Assembly (NCBI RefSeq): GCF_004792295.1
Contig: NZ_SRRY01000001.1
Span: 1,312,501 to 1,376,500, forward strand
Length of the DNA: 64,000 nt
Direction of reading: 5' to 3'
From: Pseudoalteromonas sp. MEBiC 03607
GTDB taxonomy: Bacteria; Pseudomonadota; Gammaproteobacteria; Enterobacterales; Alteromonadaceae
How positions within the stretch are numbered: the stretch's first letter is position 1; each line of letters starts with the position of its first letter. A program made the translations under genes and the position numbers. This document shows positions 9,420 to 17,671 of the stretch, one piece after another. The notes under the pieces were generated by a model. That model saw only the letters and a program-made list of their open reading frames with translations. It made no database searches and was not told the DNA's origin.

Positions 9420-10601
9420 TTGTTGCTCGATAGTGACATTTCGGCCACTTAAGTAACCAAACAATGCACACAGTAGGCTTGATGTAATACACAGCCAAAG
9501 TGCTCCTGCCCAGTTATTAAAATAGCTATGTAAGGACCCCGCAATAATAGGGCCTGTTGCAGCTAGTAAATACCCGATGCATTGTGCCATACCTGATAAT
9601 GCCGCGGCTTGCATTGAGTCATGAGTTCGCAAACTTACAAATGATAAGCCTAAGATAAAACACGCACCTGAGCAAAAACCTAGCGTGATCGACCAGAGTG
9701 TCGCAAAACTAGGTGCAACTAATAACCCGACTGAACAAAGCGCACCAAGTAACGCCAGGCTTAGGGTTAAGATGCGTTGATCTTTTAATTTGGCAAGTAG
9801 TGGAATAAGCACAATACCCGGCAGTGCCGAGGAAACTTGAAAGGCGCCTTGCAAAGCACCTGCATGCTGAGCGCTATGGCCACCTTCTATAAGTATACTG
9901 GGTAGCCAACCTAGCATGATATAAGTGAAAAATGAGTTGAAACCGAGCAGCAAAGTGATTTGCCAAGCAAGTGCTGAGTGCCAAATTTTGCTTTGTGTGC
10001 TACCAGGTACATGAGACTGTTTTGGCATGGTATGTTGCTTAAGTTGCGGTAACCACACCACTATTGCCAGTACAACCAATAAGCCATAACTTGCGAGTGC
10101 CAATTGCCAGCCAAGTTCTTTATATTCTGCCAGCGGAATGATAAGTGCTGAATAGCTGCCACCAAATATGCCCATTGCTAAAACATAACTAGATGTCATC
10201 ACTGCCACTTTATGTGGAAAGTCTCTTTTTATCAGGCTTGGCAATAGCACATTACCAATCGCGATACCTACGCCAATCACTGCGGTGCCAATAAATAGCA
10301 CAGTGGCAGAATCAATAACACGAGATATAACCCCTATGCCTATTAGTACAAGAGCAATAAATAGCGATACTTCAAGGCCGCACTTTTTAGCAAGACTTGC
10401 CGCCATAGGCGAGGCAATAGCAAACGCGATTAAAGGTAGAGTCGTCAACATACCGGCTTGCGATGCATTTAACTTAAATTGTTCAATGATCTGTTCAAGT
10501 ACTGGTGCAATGCCAGTGATCGGTGCTCTTAAACTGGCTGCAATAAGAAAAATGCCCAGCACTAAAACAAGGTTACGAAATAAGTTTTGAGATGATGTCA
10601 C
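9417..10601 (-). CDS. MFS transporter, CynX/NimT-like
   Basis: A 394-residue protein with twelve hydrophobic segments and MFS signatures (LRAPITGIAPVLEQI in the first loop, MAASLAKKCGLEVS between helices 2 and 3). The proline-rich start SLRAPITG and the overall pattern resemble the CynX/NimT subgroup, whose members export small anions or nitroimidazole drugs; substrate here is unknown. The only in-frame start is a GTG at 10599-10601: an in-frame TGA lies 15 bases upstream. There is no good Shine-Dalgarno, and the GTG forms the end of a 12-base inverted-repeat arm. It lies 96 bases downstream of the TonB receptor gene on the same strand with no terminator between, so the two are probably co-transcribed. 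Confidence 0.85.
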   Translation of the reverse strand: MTSSQNLFRNLVLVLGIFLIAASLRAPITGIAPVLEQIIEQFKLNASQAGMLTTLPLIAFAIASPMAASLAKKCGLEVSLFIALVLIGIGVISRVIDSATVLFIGTAVIGVGIAIGNVLLPSLIKRDFPHKVAVMTSSYVLAMGIFGGSYSALIIPLAEYKELGWQLALASYGLLVVLAIVVWLPQLKQHTMPKQSHVPGSTQSKIWHSALAWQITLLLGFNSFFTYIMLGWLPSILIEGGHSAQHAGALQGAFQVSSALPGIVLIPLLAKLKDQRILTLSLALLGALCSVGLLVAPSFATLWSITLGFCSGACFILGLSFVSLRTHDSMQAAALSGMAQCIGYLLAATGPIIAGSLHSYFNNWAGALWLCITSSLLCALFGYLSGRNVTIEQQ

Positions 10602-10659
10602 GCTGTTTAGAAATCATAGCAAGAGGTACATTTATCATACCAAAACACTAAACAGCGTG
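10599..10659 (-). promoter_or_regulatory. Inverted repeat that includes the MFS start codon
   Basis: CACGCTGTTTAG and CTAAACAGCGTG are perfect 12-base arms at 10599-10610 and 10648-10659, separated by 37 bases. Read on the minus strand, the downstream arm ends exactly at the GTG start of the MFS gene. A smaller GGTA/TACC pair lies in the loop, and a second hairpin (9 pairs with one G-U) lies at 10661-10681. It could be an mRNA structure that masks the start codon, or a protein-binding dyad. Confidence 0.55.
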
Positions 10660-10697
10660 GGTGAACTATGAGATAGCTCACCAAAAAATGCGGTTAC

Positions 10698-12755
10698 TTA
10701 AAACTGATAACTTACTGATAACATGGCATTGCGCGGTCTACCCGGAAAGTAGCGGTCGCCACTAAATGTGGTGTAGTCAGCACGCTCAGCATAACGCTCG
10801 TCGGTTAAATTGTTCACTCGTGCAGTCACCGTAAAGTTTGCTGTTAATTGCCACGCCGCTCTTAAGTTAACTAGCGAGTGGCCTTCGTAACTATGCAGAT
10901 TTTCAGGATCAGTAAAGTAACTGCTGGTGGTATGTAGCTCAAGACCAACACGCGTTATGTCGTTTGCTTGCCAAAGTAGCTGTAAGTTTGCGATGTTACG
11001 TGGTGCAGTATCGATGAGATTGCCATTAATATTAACCCCGCCAAGTAATTGATCGTAACTGTAAGTGTGTTTGGCGTGGCTCGCTGCTAACTGCATCGAT
11101 AAGCTTGGTGTAATGGCATAGGCCAGCTCAAGCTCAACACCGCGATGCTGGGTTTGGCCATCATTGACGTAATAAAAGTCACTGTCGCGGAAAATAGTAT
11201 TCTCTTTATTCATTGCATAAATGCTAACTACATAATGCAGCTGTCCTTGTTGACCTTTTAAACCGAGTTCTAGGTTTTTAGCTATTTCGGATTTAAGATC
11301 TGCGACATTCTGTTCGCGCTGTAACTGATAAAGCTCTGCCGCTTGCGGTGCTCGATAACCTTCAGAAGCATTGGCATAGATAAACTGATTATCAGCATAT
11401 TGATAGCTTAAACCAAGCTTAGGCGAGAAGTTAGTAAAGCGATTTACGCCGCTTTCTGGTCGAGAATAGCGACACCCACCCATTGCGCATGCTGTGCCAT
11501 CGTCTTTTGTGCGACCAGCCAACATTTGGTTGTCGTAGTCATAACGCATACGCTCGTAGCGACCACCAAGACTGATGAGTAACTCATCAAGTTGCCAATC
11601 AAGGTTAACAAATGGTGCCAATAGGGTACTTGTTACTTGATAGTCATAATGTTTACCTTGTGGCACGGTGGCGACTAAAAACGCTGAGCCTTGAGTGGGG
11701 CCGTCTTGATATTGTAAAAAATCAGCATCAGTAAGCTCACCATCAAAACCAACAGTTAACAGGCTAGAAGCGGTCAACTTATGCTGCCAGCTAGATTGTA
11801 GGCCAACTCCTTGCTGAGCATTTTCTTCAAGGGGAGTACCCGGTAAAAAATGCTTAAAGAAGGTCATGCTTTGGTCGCGAATATAAGGCGTTAGGGTGAA
11901 GCTGTTAGCCTCATCTTGTGTCCAATTTAGCTTTGACCAAACACGCAAAGAGCGGGCCTTACGAAATGCATCAGGGTCAAAGTTAGACTGTGCTATTTGC
12001 TCATCCTTATAGCTTTCAAAGCCCTCGATGTAGCCAGCAGTTTGCTGATCTAAATGGGTATAAGTAAGGCCTGTACTTACACTTAGTTTTTCGCCATCAA
12101 AACGATGACGTAGCGAGAGCTTTTCTTGATCAACACTTTCGTCATCGCGATAACCCGTATCTCGGGTGATCGTGGCATTAATGCCTAAACCTTGCTTGCC
12201 AAAGTCACGACCCGTACCTAGTTTATAGCGGGTATAGCCAAACGAACCGTAATCAAAACCAAGCTGGTTGTGGTCATAGGTTGTATCCGGGGTGATCACG
12301 TTGACCACACCATGCACTGCGTTTGAACCATAAAGAGCAGAGCCCGGACCTTTCAGTACTTCGATACGTTCAGCCATTTCAGTATGGGCTTCGAATAATT
12401 CATTGATGTTGCAAAAGCCAGCTGCGCGAAGTGGAATACCATCTTCAGCAGTAAGTAAACCACCGCAAGCACCGGCACCTGATAGCACAGGCGAACGTAA
12501 AGCGGGTAAATACTCTTGACCGTTACCATGTTGAAGATTAGCACCGGCAACTTGCTTTAGGGCTTGTTCAATATGGGTTGGAGCGATAAGTGCCAGTTGC
12601 TTTTGTGAAATACTACTAACCACAACAGGCAGTGGATCTGCCAATACCTCGCTGCGCGAGGCGGTTGTTGTAATATGTTCTAGCTCATTATTAGCAATCG
12701 CTTGCTGATTAATTAATGAGGTGCTCACAAGCACTGAGAGTATCGACAACTTCAT
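10698..12755 (-). CDS. TonB-dependent outer-membrane receptor
   Basis: A 685-residue outer-membrane receptor: signal peptide (about 1-20, ending near QQAIAN), a possible TonB box EHITTTAS (about 26-33), a plug domain with RIEVLKGPGSALYGSNAVHGVVNVITP-type motifs (about 120-147), and a 22-strand barrel ending in aromatic Phe (LSVSYQF). A cysteine pair near 98 and 113 sits in the plug, as in several iron or cofactor receptors. The ligand cannot be assigned: I found no cobalamin riboswitch and no clear Fur box upstream. ATG 12753-12755 is chosen because AAAGG stands about 7 bases before it; a TTG 33 bases upstream would precede the signal peptide by 11 unlikely residues. It is divergent from the CigR-like genes and upstream of the MFS gene. 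Confidence 0.9.
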   Translation of the reverse strand: MKLSILSVLVSTSLINQQAIANNELEHITTTASRSEVLADPLPVVVSSISQKQLALIAPTHIEQALKQVAGANLQHGNGQEYLPALRSPVLSGAGACGGLLTAEDGIPLRAAGFCNINELFEAHTEMAERIEVLKGPGSALYGSNAVHGVVNVITPDTTYDHNQLGFDYGSFGYTRYKLGTGRDFGKQGLGINATITRDTGYRDDESVDQEKLSLRHRFDGEKLSVSTGLTYTHLDQQTAGYIEGFESYKDEQIAQSNFDPDAFRKARSLRVWSKLNWTQDEANSFTLTPYIRDQSMTFFKHFLPGTPLEENAQQGVGLQSSWQHKLTASSLLTVGFDGELTDADFLQYQDGPTQGSAFLVATVPQGKHYDYQVTSTLLAPFVNLDWQLDELLISLGGRYERMRYDYDNQMLAGRTKDDGTACAMGGCRYSRPESGVNRFTNFSPKLGLSYQYADNQFIYANASEGYRAPQAAELYQLQREQNVADLKSEIAKNLELGLKGQQGQLHYVVSIYAMNKENTIFRDSDFYYVNDGQTQHRGVELELAYAITPSLSMQLAASHAKHTYSYDQLLGGVNINGNLIDTAPRNIANLQLLWQANDITRVGLELHTTSSYFTDPENLHSYEGHSLVNLRAAWQLTANFTVTARVNNLTDERYAERADYTTFSGDRYFPGRPRNAMLSVSYQF

Positions 12756-13101
12756 GAAAAGCCTTTGGTTAGGTACAACAAAAATCAAAGGGTAACTGCT
12801 TTTTAGGATGGGTAAAAGCTTTCGCGATTAATAACTTTTTACGTTGTGTTTATGACGCTAAAAATTCGCACTTTAAATCAGCATGAAAAGTACTGCCCTA
12901 TTTTCGGTAATTAGCGTTGTAAAAAGTCAAAATCGAGTCATAAAATTGGCTATGATCACCAAAGAAGTTTAAAGAAATGTAAAGATTGGCTTTCTAATAT
13001 TTTGATATGTAAACAATTACGTTTTTAAATTGTAACCCTTCATCTATGATTCAGCCACAAACGTTAGGCTTTCAATATGAGCAAAGTTGAGGGTCTCAAT
13101 T
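12756..13101. promoter_or_regulatory. Divergent intergenic region, TonB receptor / CigR-like gene
   Basis: A 346-base A+T-rich stretch without ORFs, lying between divergent genes, so it should carry both promoters. I looked for a cobalamin riboswitch and a Fur-type palindrome on the receptor strand and saw neither. GAGGG at 13089-13093 is the ribosome-binding site of the CigR-like gene. Confidence 0.35.
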
Positions 13102-13539
13102 ATGAATAAATTACTAACTATCTCTGTTGCTGTTTTGGGTCTAAGCTTTATTCCGATGGAAGCATACGCAAAACATGACCGTGACCATGATAGATATGAG
13201 CGCAAACATGAGCGTAAAAAGCATCATAAACATAAGAAGCATCACAAGCATCACCATCATCATGACAGATATGATCGCCACGATAGGTATGACCGTTATA
13301 GCTACCGTGATTTACCACCTGGTTTATACAAAAAAGTAGGACATGGTGGTGGTTTGCCACCAGGTTGGTATAAACGTCTTCACCACGGTGACATCCTGGA
13401 CCGTGATATTTATCGACATGGGCGTGTAATTAAGCGCCGTGATCGAAATGGTATTATTGCCATCGAAATCGATGACCGCCTGATTCATTTAGTACATGAT
13501 ACGCGAGAGATATTATCAATCGTTACTCGTCATCGTTAA
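13102..13539 (+). CDS. Histidine-rich CigR/RcnB-like periplasmic protein
   Basis: A 145-residue secreted protein. After a signal peptide (MNKLLTISVAVLGLSF through AYA, about 1-23) comes a very basic, His/Asp/Arg-rich region (about 24-72) with runs such as KKHHKHKKHHKHHHHH and DRYDRHDRYDRY. The rest repeats the CigR-type pattern LPPGLYKK then LPPGWYKRL, followed by GDILDRDIYRHGRVI and a C-terminal HLVHDTREILSIV. CigR-family proteins share this domain with RcnB, a periplasmic Ni/Co homeostasis protein. The His-rich insert suggests metal binding, an inference only. ATG 13102 has GAGGG 8 bases upstream; a TTG at 13087 is less likely. It is followed by a terminator and a shorter paralogue. Confidence 0.85.
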   Translation: MNKLLTISVAVLGLSFIPMEAYAKHDRDHDRYERKHERKKHHKHKKHHKHHHHHDRYDRHDRYDRYSYRDLPPGLYKKVGHGGGLPPGWYKRLHHGDILDRDIYRHGRVIKRRDRNGIIAIEIDDRLIHLVHDTREILSIVTRHR

Positions 13540-13548
13540 TCCTGTAAG

Positions 13549-13572
13549 AAGCCGCTAATGCGGCTTTTTTTG
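13549..13572 (+). terminator. Terminator of the first CigR-like gene
   Basis: AAGCCGC, loop TAAT, GCGGCTT and six further T residues form a compact rho-independent terminator 10 bases after the stop. The paralogue downstream therefore probably has its own promoter. Confidence 0.88.
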
Positions 13573-13639
13573 GTTATTTCATACCTTGTTCAGGAAAACT
13601 TGCTACGCTTAAAAGTGTATATAAAAAAGGAGTATTTGC

Positions 13640-13954
13640 ATGAAAGCATTATTAACGGTTGCTGTGTTGGGATTAAGTCTAGCCACAACAGGTGTATTGG
13701 CAAAAGATAAGGACAAAGACAAAGGAAAGAGTCTCCCACCGGGTCTAGAGAAAAAGCTAGATAACGGTGGTGATTTACCACCAGGTTGGCAGAAAAAACT
13801 TCGTAAGGGCGACATTCTCGATCGTGATATTTACCGCCGCGGTAAAATAATTAACTCACGTGATCGCGATGGATTAATTTCTATTGAGGTAGACAATACT
13901 GTTGTTCGTTTAGTTGAAGACACTCGCGAAATTGTATCAATATTGAGTCGCTAG
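13640..13954 (+). CDS. CigR-like periplasmic protein, short paralogue
   Basis: A 104-residue secreted paralogue of the gene just upstream. A signal peptide (about 1-22, ending VLA) leads to a short Lys/Asp stretch (KDKDKDKGK) in place of the His-rich region, then SLPPGLEKKLDNGGDLPPGW, GDILDRDIYRRGKII and VRLVEDTREIVSIL, matching its neighbour block by block. The pair probably arose by tandem duplication with later gain or loss of the His-rich segment. AAGGAG stands 8 bases before ATG 13640. Function is unknown beyond the CigR/RcnB-like domain. The next gene begins within 20 bases. Confidence 0.85.
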   Translation: MKALLTVAVLGLSLATTGVLAKDKDKDKGKSLPPGLEKKLDNGGDLPPGWQKKLRKGDILDRDIYRRGKIINSRDRDGLISIEVDNTVVRLVEDTREIVSILSR

Positions 13955-13971
13955 TTTTGCTACAAAGCTGT

Positions 13972-15045
13972 ATGACTTATGGATTGAGTATACTGCTAGC
14001 TCTGCTGCTGGTGGTCTCAATCCTGCCATTTTCATACTCCCAACATTATTTAATTCGTAGTTGTGACTTTGTACGTTTGCAAGTGGTTTACCTTGCAGGA
14101 ATGTGTTTAGTTGCATCATGTTATTTAATCAGTCGAACGGAGTCATTGCTTTTTATTGGCTGTGCTCTGGCTAGTATCCTAGTTCTGCTACTGCAAGTTG
14201 GTTGGATTTACCCTTACACAAGGTTGGCTAATAAAGAAGTTGCCTCAAGCAATAAAGATGATAAGCACAGTATTCGTATTATGTCGGCAAATGTACTGAT
14301 GTCGAACACTGAATATGACAAACTCATAGGTTTAGTTAGAACGCACCAACCAGACCTATTCATTACCTTAGAGTCTGATCAAACTTGGCAAAATAAACTG
14401 AGTAGTTTAGAGCCAGATTATCCGTATCGTGTCTACTGCCCAAAAGATAATCGCTATGGCATGCACTTGTACAGCAAGTTTAAAATCAAACAACAACAAG
14501 TGTGTGAGCTTATAGAAAGGGATATCCCCTCAATTCATATTTTGTTTGAAGATGCAGATGGCGTAGAAGTACAAGGGCACTTTATTCATCCTGCTCCTCC
14601 GAGCCCCACAGAAGAAGACAGTTCACGACCCCGTGATACTGAGCTGATTATTTTAGCGAAAGCACTTAAAAACAGGCAGCGACCTTGTATCGTTGCCGGT
14701 GATCTAAATGATGTTGCATGGTCGCGTAGTACCCGCTTGTTTATGCGTATCAGTGGTTTGTTAGACCCACGTAAAGGGAGAGGTTTTTTTAATACGTTTC
14801 ATGCCAGTTATTTCTTTATGCGCTGGCCACTAGATCACCTTTTTCATAGTAATGAGTTTAGTGTGAAACGCATTGAGCGGTTGGCAAAATATGGTTCTGA
14901 TCATTTTGCGCTTCTTACTGAGCTTGTTTATAACCCAGATTCTGACAATCAAAAACAGCAAGAGCAAATAGATAAAGAAAAAGCGGTGGATGAGTTAAAA
15001 ATGCCAACAGTGTCAAAGCAACAGGTGCCAATGTTTGAAGAATGA
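13972..15045 (+). CDS. Membrane-anchored endonuclease/exonuclease/phosphatase family protein
   Basis: A 357-residue protein with two or three N-terminal hydrophobic segments (within about 1-85) followed by an endonuclease/exonuclease/phosphatase domain. Conserved catalytic blocks are RIMSANVLMSN (about 102), ITLESDQTW with the metal-binding Glu (about 130), VAGDLNDVAWS (about 239), the PLDHLF motif (about 281) and SDHFAL (about 300). The layout resembles the YafD-like group; the substrate (nucleic acid or phosphorylated lipid or sugar) is not predictable. A charged tail of about 45 residues follows. A TTG at 13957 is the alternative start. It follows the CigR-like gene by 17 bases and may be co-transcribed. 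Confidence 0.82.
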   Translation: MTYGLSILLALLLVVSILPFSYSQHYLIRSCDFVRLQVVYLAGMCLVASCYLISRTESLLFIGCALASILVLLLQVGWIYPYTRLANKEVASSNKDDKHSIRIMSANVLMSNTEYDKLIGLVRTHQPDLFITLESDQTWQNKLSSLEPDYPYRVYCPKDNRYGMHLYSKFKIKQQQVCELIERDIPSIHILFEDADGVEVQGHFIHPAPPSPTEEDSSRPRDTELIILAKALKNRQRPCIVAGDLNDVAWSRSTRLFMRISGLLDPRKGRGFFNTFHASYFFMRWPLDHLFHSNEFSVKRIERLAKYGSDHFALLTELVYNPDSDNQKQQEQIDKEKAVDELKMPTVSKQQVPMFEE

Positions 15046-15062
15046 TAATGATTAGGTATTTA

Positions 15063-15087
15063 AAAGGGCTCCGTAGAGCCCTTTTTT
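15063..15087. terminator. Bidirectional terminator
   Basis: AAAGGGCTC, loop CGTA, GAGCCCTTTTTT lies between convergent genes. The A-run on the left gives a T-run on the minus strand, so it can serve both the phosphatase-family gene and the aldehyde dehydrogenase gene. Confidence 0.9.
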
Positions 15088-15091
15088 GTGT

Positions 15092-16468
15092 TTAGTCGTT
15101 GACCATAATGGTTTTGATATTAACAAATTCTCGTAGCCCAAAGCCGCCATGTTCACGGCCATAGCCACTGTCTTTTACACCACCAAATGGCAGGTTTGGC
15201 TGGGCTAGCCCATAGCCGTTGATATTCACCATACCGGTATCAAAGTGGTGCTTTGCAAGCTCAATGGCAGCTTGCTCGTCTTTTGAGAAAATACCGCCGC
15301 CAAGACCATAGCGCGAGTCATTAGCAATTTGCATTGCCTCATCATTATCTTTTGCTCTGATAAGCGATGCTACAGGGCCAAATAATTCATCATCATAGGC
15401 GGGCATGCCCGGTTTGATATTCTCAAGTAGCGTTGGGCTGTAATAGCACCCCGAGTGTTCTGGAATATAGCCACCAGTAAGCACTTTTGCGCCGGCTTCT
15501 ACCGACTCAGTTACTTGTTGATGTAGTTTATCGCGTAGATCTTTACGAGCCATTGGACCAAGCGTGGTTTTTTCATCATTCGGATCGCCAAGAACGACTT
15601 GCTCAAATTGCTCTTTAATTAAAGCTTTAAAATCATTGTATAAGGCATCAACCACAATAAAGCGTTTTGCGGCAACACAGGTTTGGCCGTTATTAATTAA
15701 ACGTCCTTGAGTACATGCCGTGATCGCTGTGTTTAAGTCTGCATCATCAAGCACGACGTAGGCATCATTACTGCCAAGTTCCAATACGGTTTTCTTGACC
15801 TGTTTACCCGCACGCTCAGCGACCTTTTTACCGGTTTCGTCACTGCCAGTAAATGTGACACCGCGAATAGCTTTATGCTCAATCAATTCACTTGCTGTAC
15901 TGCCACCGATAAGTAGGTTCTTAAAGCAATAGTCTGGAAAACCTGCTTGCGAAAACAGTTGCTCAATCTTTTCGGCCATGCCAAATACATTACCTGCGTG
16001 TTTAAGAACCGTGGTATTGCCCGCCATAATGTTAGCGCAAGCATAGCGAATGACTTGGTAAAGTGGGAAATTCCAAGGTTGAATACCTAAAATAACACCA
16101 ATTGGCTGATAGCTGATAATTGCGCGGCCATTTTGCATATCGCGGCTTTCATCAGCAAGAACTGTAGGTCCTTGTTCAGCAGTGTAGCGACAAATTGCAG
16201 CACACAGCTCAACTTCTTGAAGGCCTTGTTGATATAACTTGCCCATTTCATCGGTCATCAATTGAGCTAATTCTTGTTTATTAGACTCAATAACCTCAGC
16301 AAGTTGATTGAGGAGTGTTGCACGTTGTTCGAGTGTGGTATCACGCCATGATAAAAATGCCTGATGACACTTGTCGACTTCTGCATTGGCTTCTTGCAAT
16401 GACATTAAACTATAGGTTTCTAGGGGTTGTTCATTGGTTGGATTGATTGTAGTTACAGTATCAGTCAT
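15092..16468 (-). CDS. NAD(P)-dependent aldehyde dehydrogenase, Sad/YneI-like
   Basis: A 458-residue aldehyde dehydrogenase oxidising an aldehyde to the acid; its closest recalled relative is E. coli Sad (YneI), a succinate-semialdehyde dehydrogenase. Visible blocks: IQPWNFPLYQVIRYA (about 130), LKHAGNVFG, VTFTGSDETGKKVA (about 214, cofactor fold), TVLELGSND with the general-base Glu (about 239) and NNGQTCVAAKRF with the catalytic Cys (about 273), and FGGVKDSGYGREHG near the end. ATG 16466-16468 is preferred because AAAGGAGG stands 6 bases before it; a TTG 36 bases further upstream would add 12 unlikely residues. Substrate identity is inferred only. Confidence 0.88.
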   Translation of the reverse strand: MTDTVTTINPTNEQPLETYSLMSLQEANAEVDKCHQAFLSWRDTTLEQRATLLNQLAEVIESNKQELAQLMTDEMGKLYQQGLQEVELCAAICRYTAEQGPTVLADESRDMQNGRAIISYQPIGVILGIQPWNFPLYQVIRYACANIMAGNTTVLKHAGNVFGMAEKIEQLFSQAGFPDYCFKNLLIGGSTASELIEHKAIRGVTFTGSDETGKKVAERAGKQVKKTVLELGSNDAYVVLDDADLNTAITACTQGRLINNGQTCVAAKRFIVVDALYNDFKALIKEQFEQVVLGDPNDEKTTLGPMARKDLRDKLHQQVTESVEAGAKVLTGGYIPEHSGCYYSPTLLENIKPGMPAYDDELFGPVASLIRAKDNDEAMQIANDSRYGLGGGIFSKDEQAAIELAKHHFDTGMVNINGYGLAQPNLPFGGVKDSGYGREHGGFGLREFVNIKTIMVND

Positions 16469-16633
16469 TATTACCTCCTTTAAAATGTAATGTGTAACCT
16501 GCAAAGGTAATACCGACTTGCATTTGTTTTTATCTTATTGTTTTTTAATGTTTTAGTTGTTTTTTCTTTAGTGTTTTATTTGCTTTGATATGTAAAAACT
16601 GCAATAGGCTGCAAAACTTACAAGGAATACGTA

Positions 16634-17671
16634 ATGATAAATTCTGTGTTAAATACCGAGCTGGCAATTATTCAAGCGCCGATGGCGGGTGTGCAAAATG
16701 CCAAATTGACAGTGGCTGTATGTGAAGCTGGGGGGCTTGGTTCGTTACCTTGCGCTATGCTTTCGACTGAGCAATTAAAGTCAGAGCTTGATTATATTAG
16801 TCAGCATACAGACAAACCCTATAATCTTAATTTCTTTTGTCATCATACACCTGACTATACACTGGAGCAGCAGACTACTTGGCATAATGTGCTTGCACCT
16901 TATTTTGAGGAGTTTGCTGTTGATGCCTCACAATTTACCCGTAACGCTTCACGCCAGCCTATTAATCAGCAGGTTATTGATGTAATTGCGCCTTATAAGC
17001 CGCCAGTTGTGAGCTTTCATTTTGGTTTGCCAAGTAAAGATATTCTTTCTCAAATTAAAGCGTGGGGCGGGGTCGTTCTTTCATCCGCCACAACCCTTGA
17101 TGAAGCACATTGGTTACAAGCAAACGGTGCCGATGCAGTTATTGCACAAGGGATTGAGGCGGGCGGCCACCGCGGCCATTTTTTATCAATGGATTTATCG
17201 CTGCAACCAACCACAGTACAATTGGTGCGAGAGTGTGTAGAGCTTGATATACCCGTTATTGCTGCGGGTGGAATTTGCACAGCTGAAGATGTAGCCCAGT
17301 ACCAAGCATTAGGCGTTACTGCGGTTCAGGTTGGGAGCGCTTACTTACTGTGTGAAGAAGCTACGACAAGCACATTACATCGTGAAGCATTAAAAAAAGT
17401 TTCGCCAGATTCAACTGAATTGACGACTTTGTTTTCTGGTCGTCCGGCGCGAGGAATACGTAATCGAGTGATGCAACAGTTAGGTGCGATGCCAGAGCAA
17501 GCGCCACCTTTTCCTTATGCGTCAATTGCGATGACGGCATTGCGCTCAAAATCGGAAGCAAATGGCGACAGTGGCTTTACACCGCTTTGGTGTGGTGAGC
17601 GCTTTATTGCCAGAGAAGGTATTAACGCTAAGCAAATTACTGAATTACTAATGCAAGGTTGGCAATCTTGA
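16634..17671 (+). CDS. Nitronate monooxygenase-family FMN protein
   Basis: A 345-residue TIM-barrel flavoprotein of the nitronate monooxygenase (2-nitropropane dioxygenase) family, which oxidises alkyl nitronates with O2. Family blocks include the IIQAPMAGVQNAKLT start (about 11-25), GGLGSLPC, QGIEAGGHRGHF with the conserved His (about 171-182), PVIAAGGI (about 205) and VQVGSAYLLCEEA, all at FMN-contacting positions. Many family members are annotated from fold alone, so the in vivo substrate is uncertain. Its stop overlaps the TTG start of the next gene, a Crp/Fnr regulator, suggesting co-transcription. Confidence 0.88.
   Translation: MINSVLNTELAIIQAPMAGVQNAKLTVAVCEAGGLGSLPCAMLSTEQLKSELDYISQHTDKPYNLNFFCHHTPDYTLEQQTTWHNVLAPYFEEFAVDASQFTRNASRQPINQQVIDVIAPYKPPVVSFHFGLPSKDILSQIKAWGGVVLSSATTLDEAHWLQANGADAVIAQGIEAGGHRGHFLSMDLSLQPTTVQLVRECVELDIPVIAAGGICTAEDVAQYQALGVTAVQVGSAYLLCEEATTSTLHREALKKVSPDSTELTTLFSGRPARGIRNRVMQQLGAMPEQAPPFPYASIAMTALRSKSEANGDSGFTPLWCGERFIAREGINAKQITELLMQGWQS

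Noticed and set aside
12756..13101. Possible cobalamin riboswitch or Fur box ahead of the TonB receptor.
   Set aside because: On the receptor strand I could not find the conserved B12-box core or a GATAATGATAATCATTATC-like palindrome.
13148..13360. Antisense frame rich in His and Tyr opposite the CigR-like gene.
   Set aside because: It is a shadow of the codon repeats of the His-rich gene and has no start signal of its own.
15040..15056. GAATGATAATGATTAGG resembles part of a Fur box.
   Set aside because: It lies at the 3' end of a gene before a terminator, not in a promoter, and only half of the palindrome is present.
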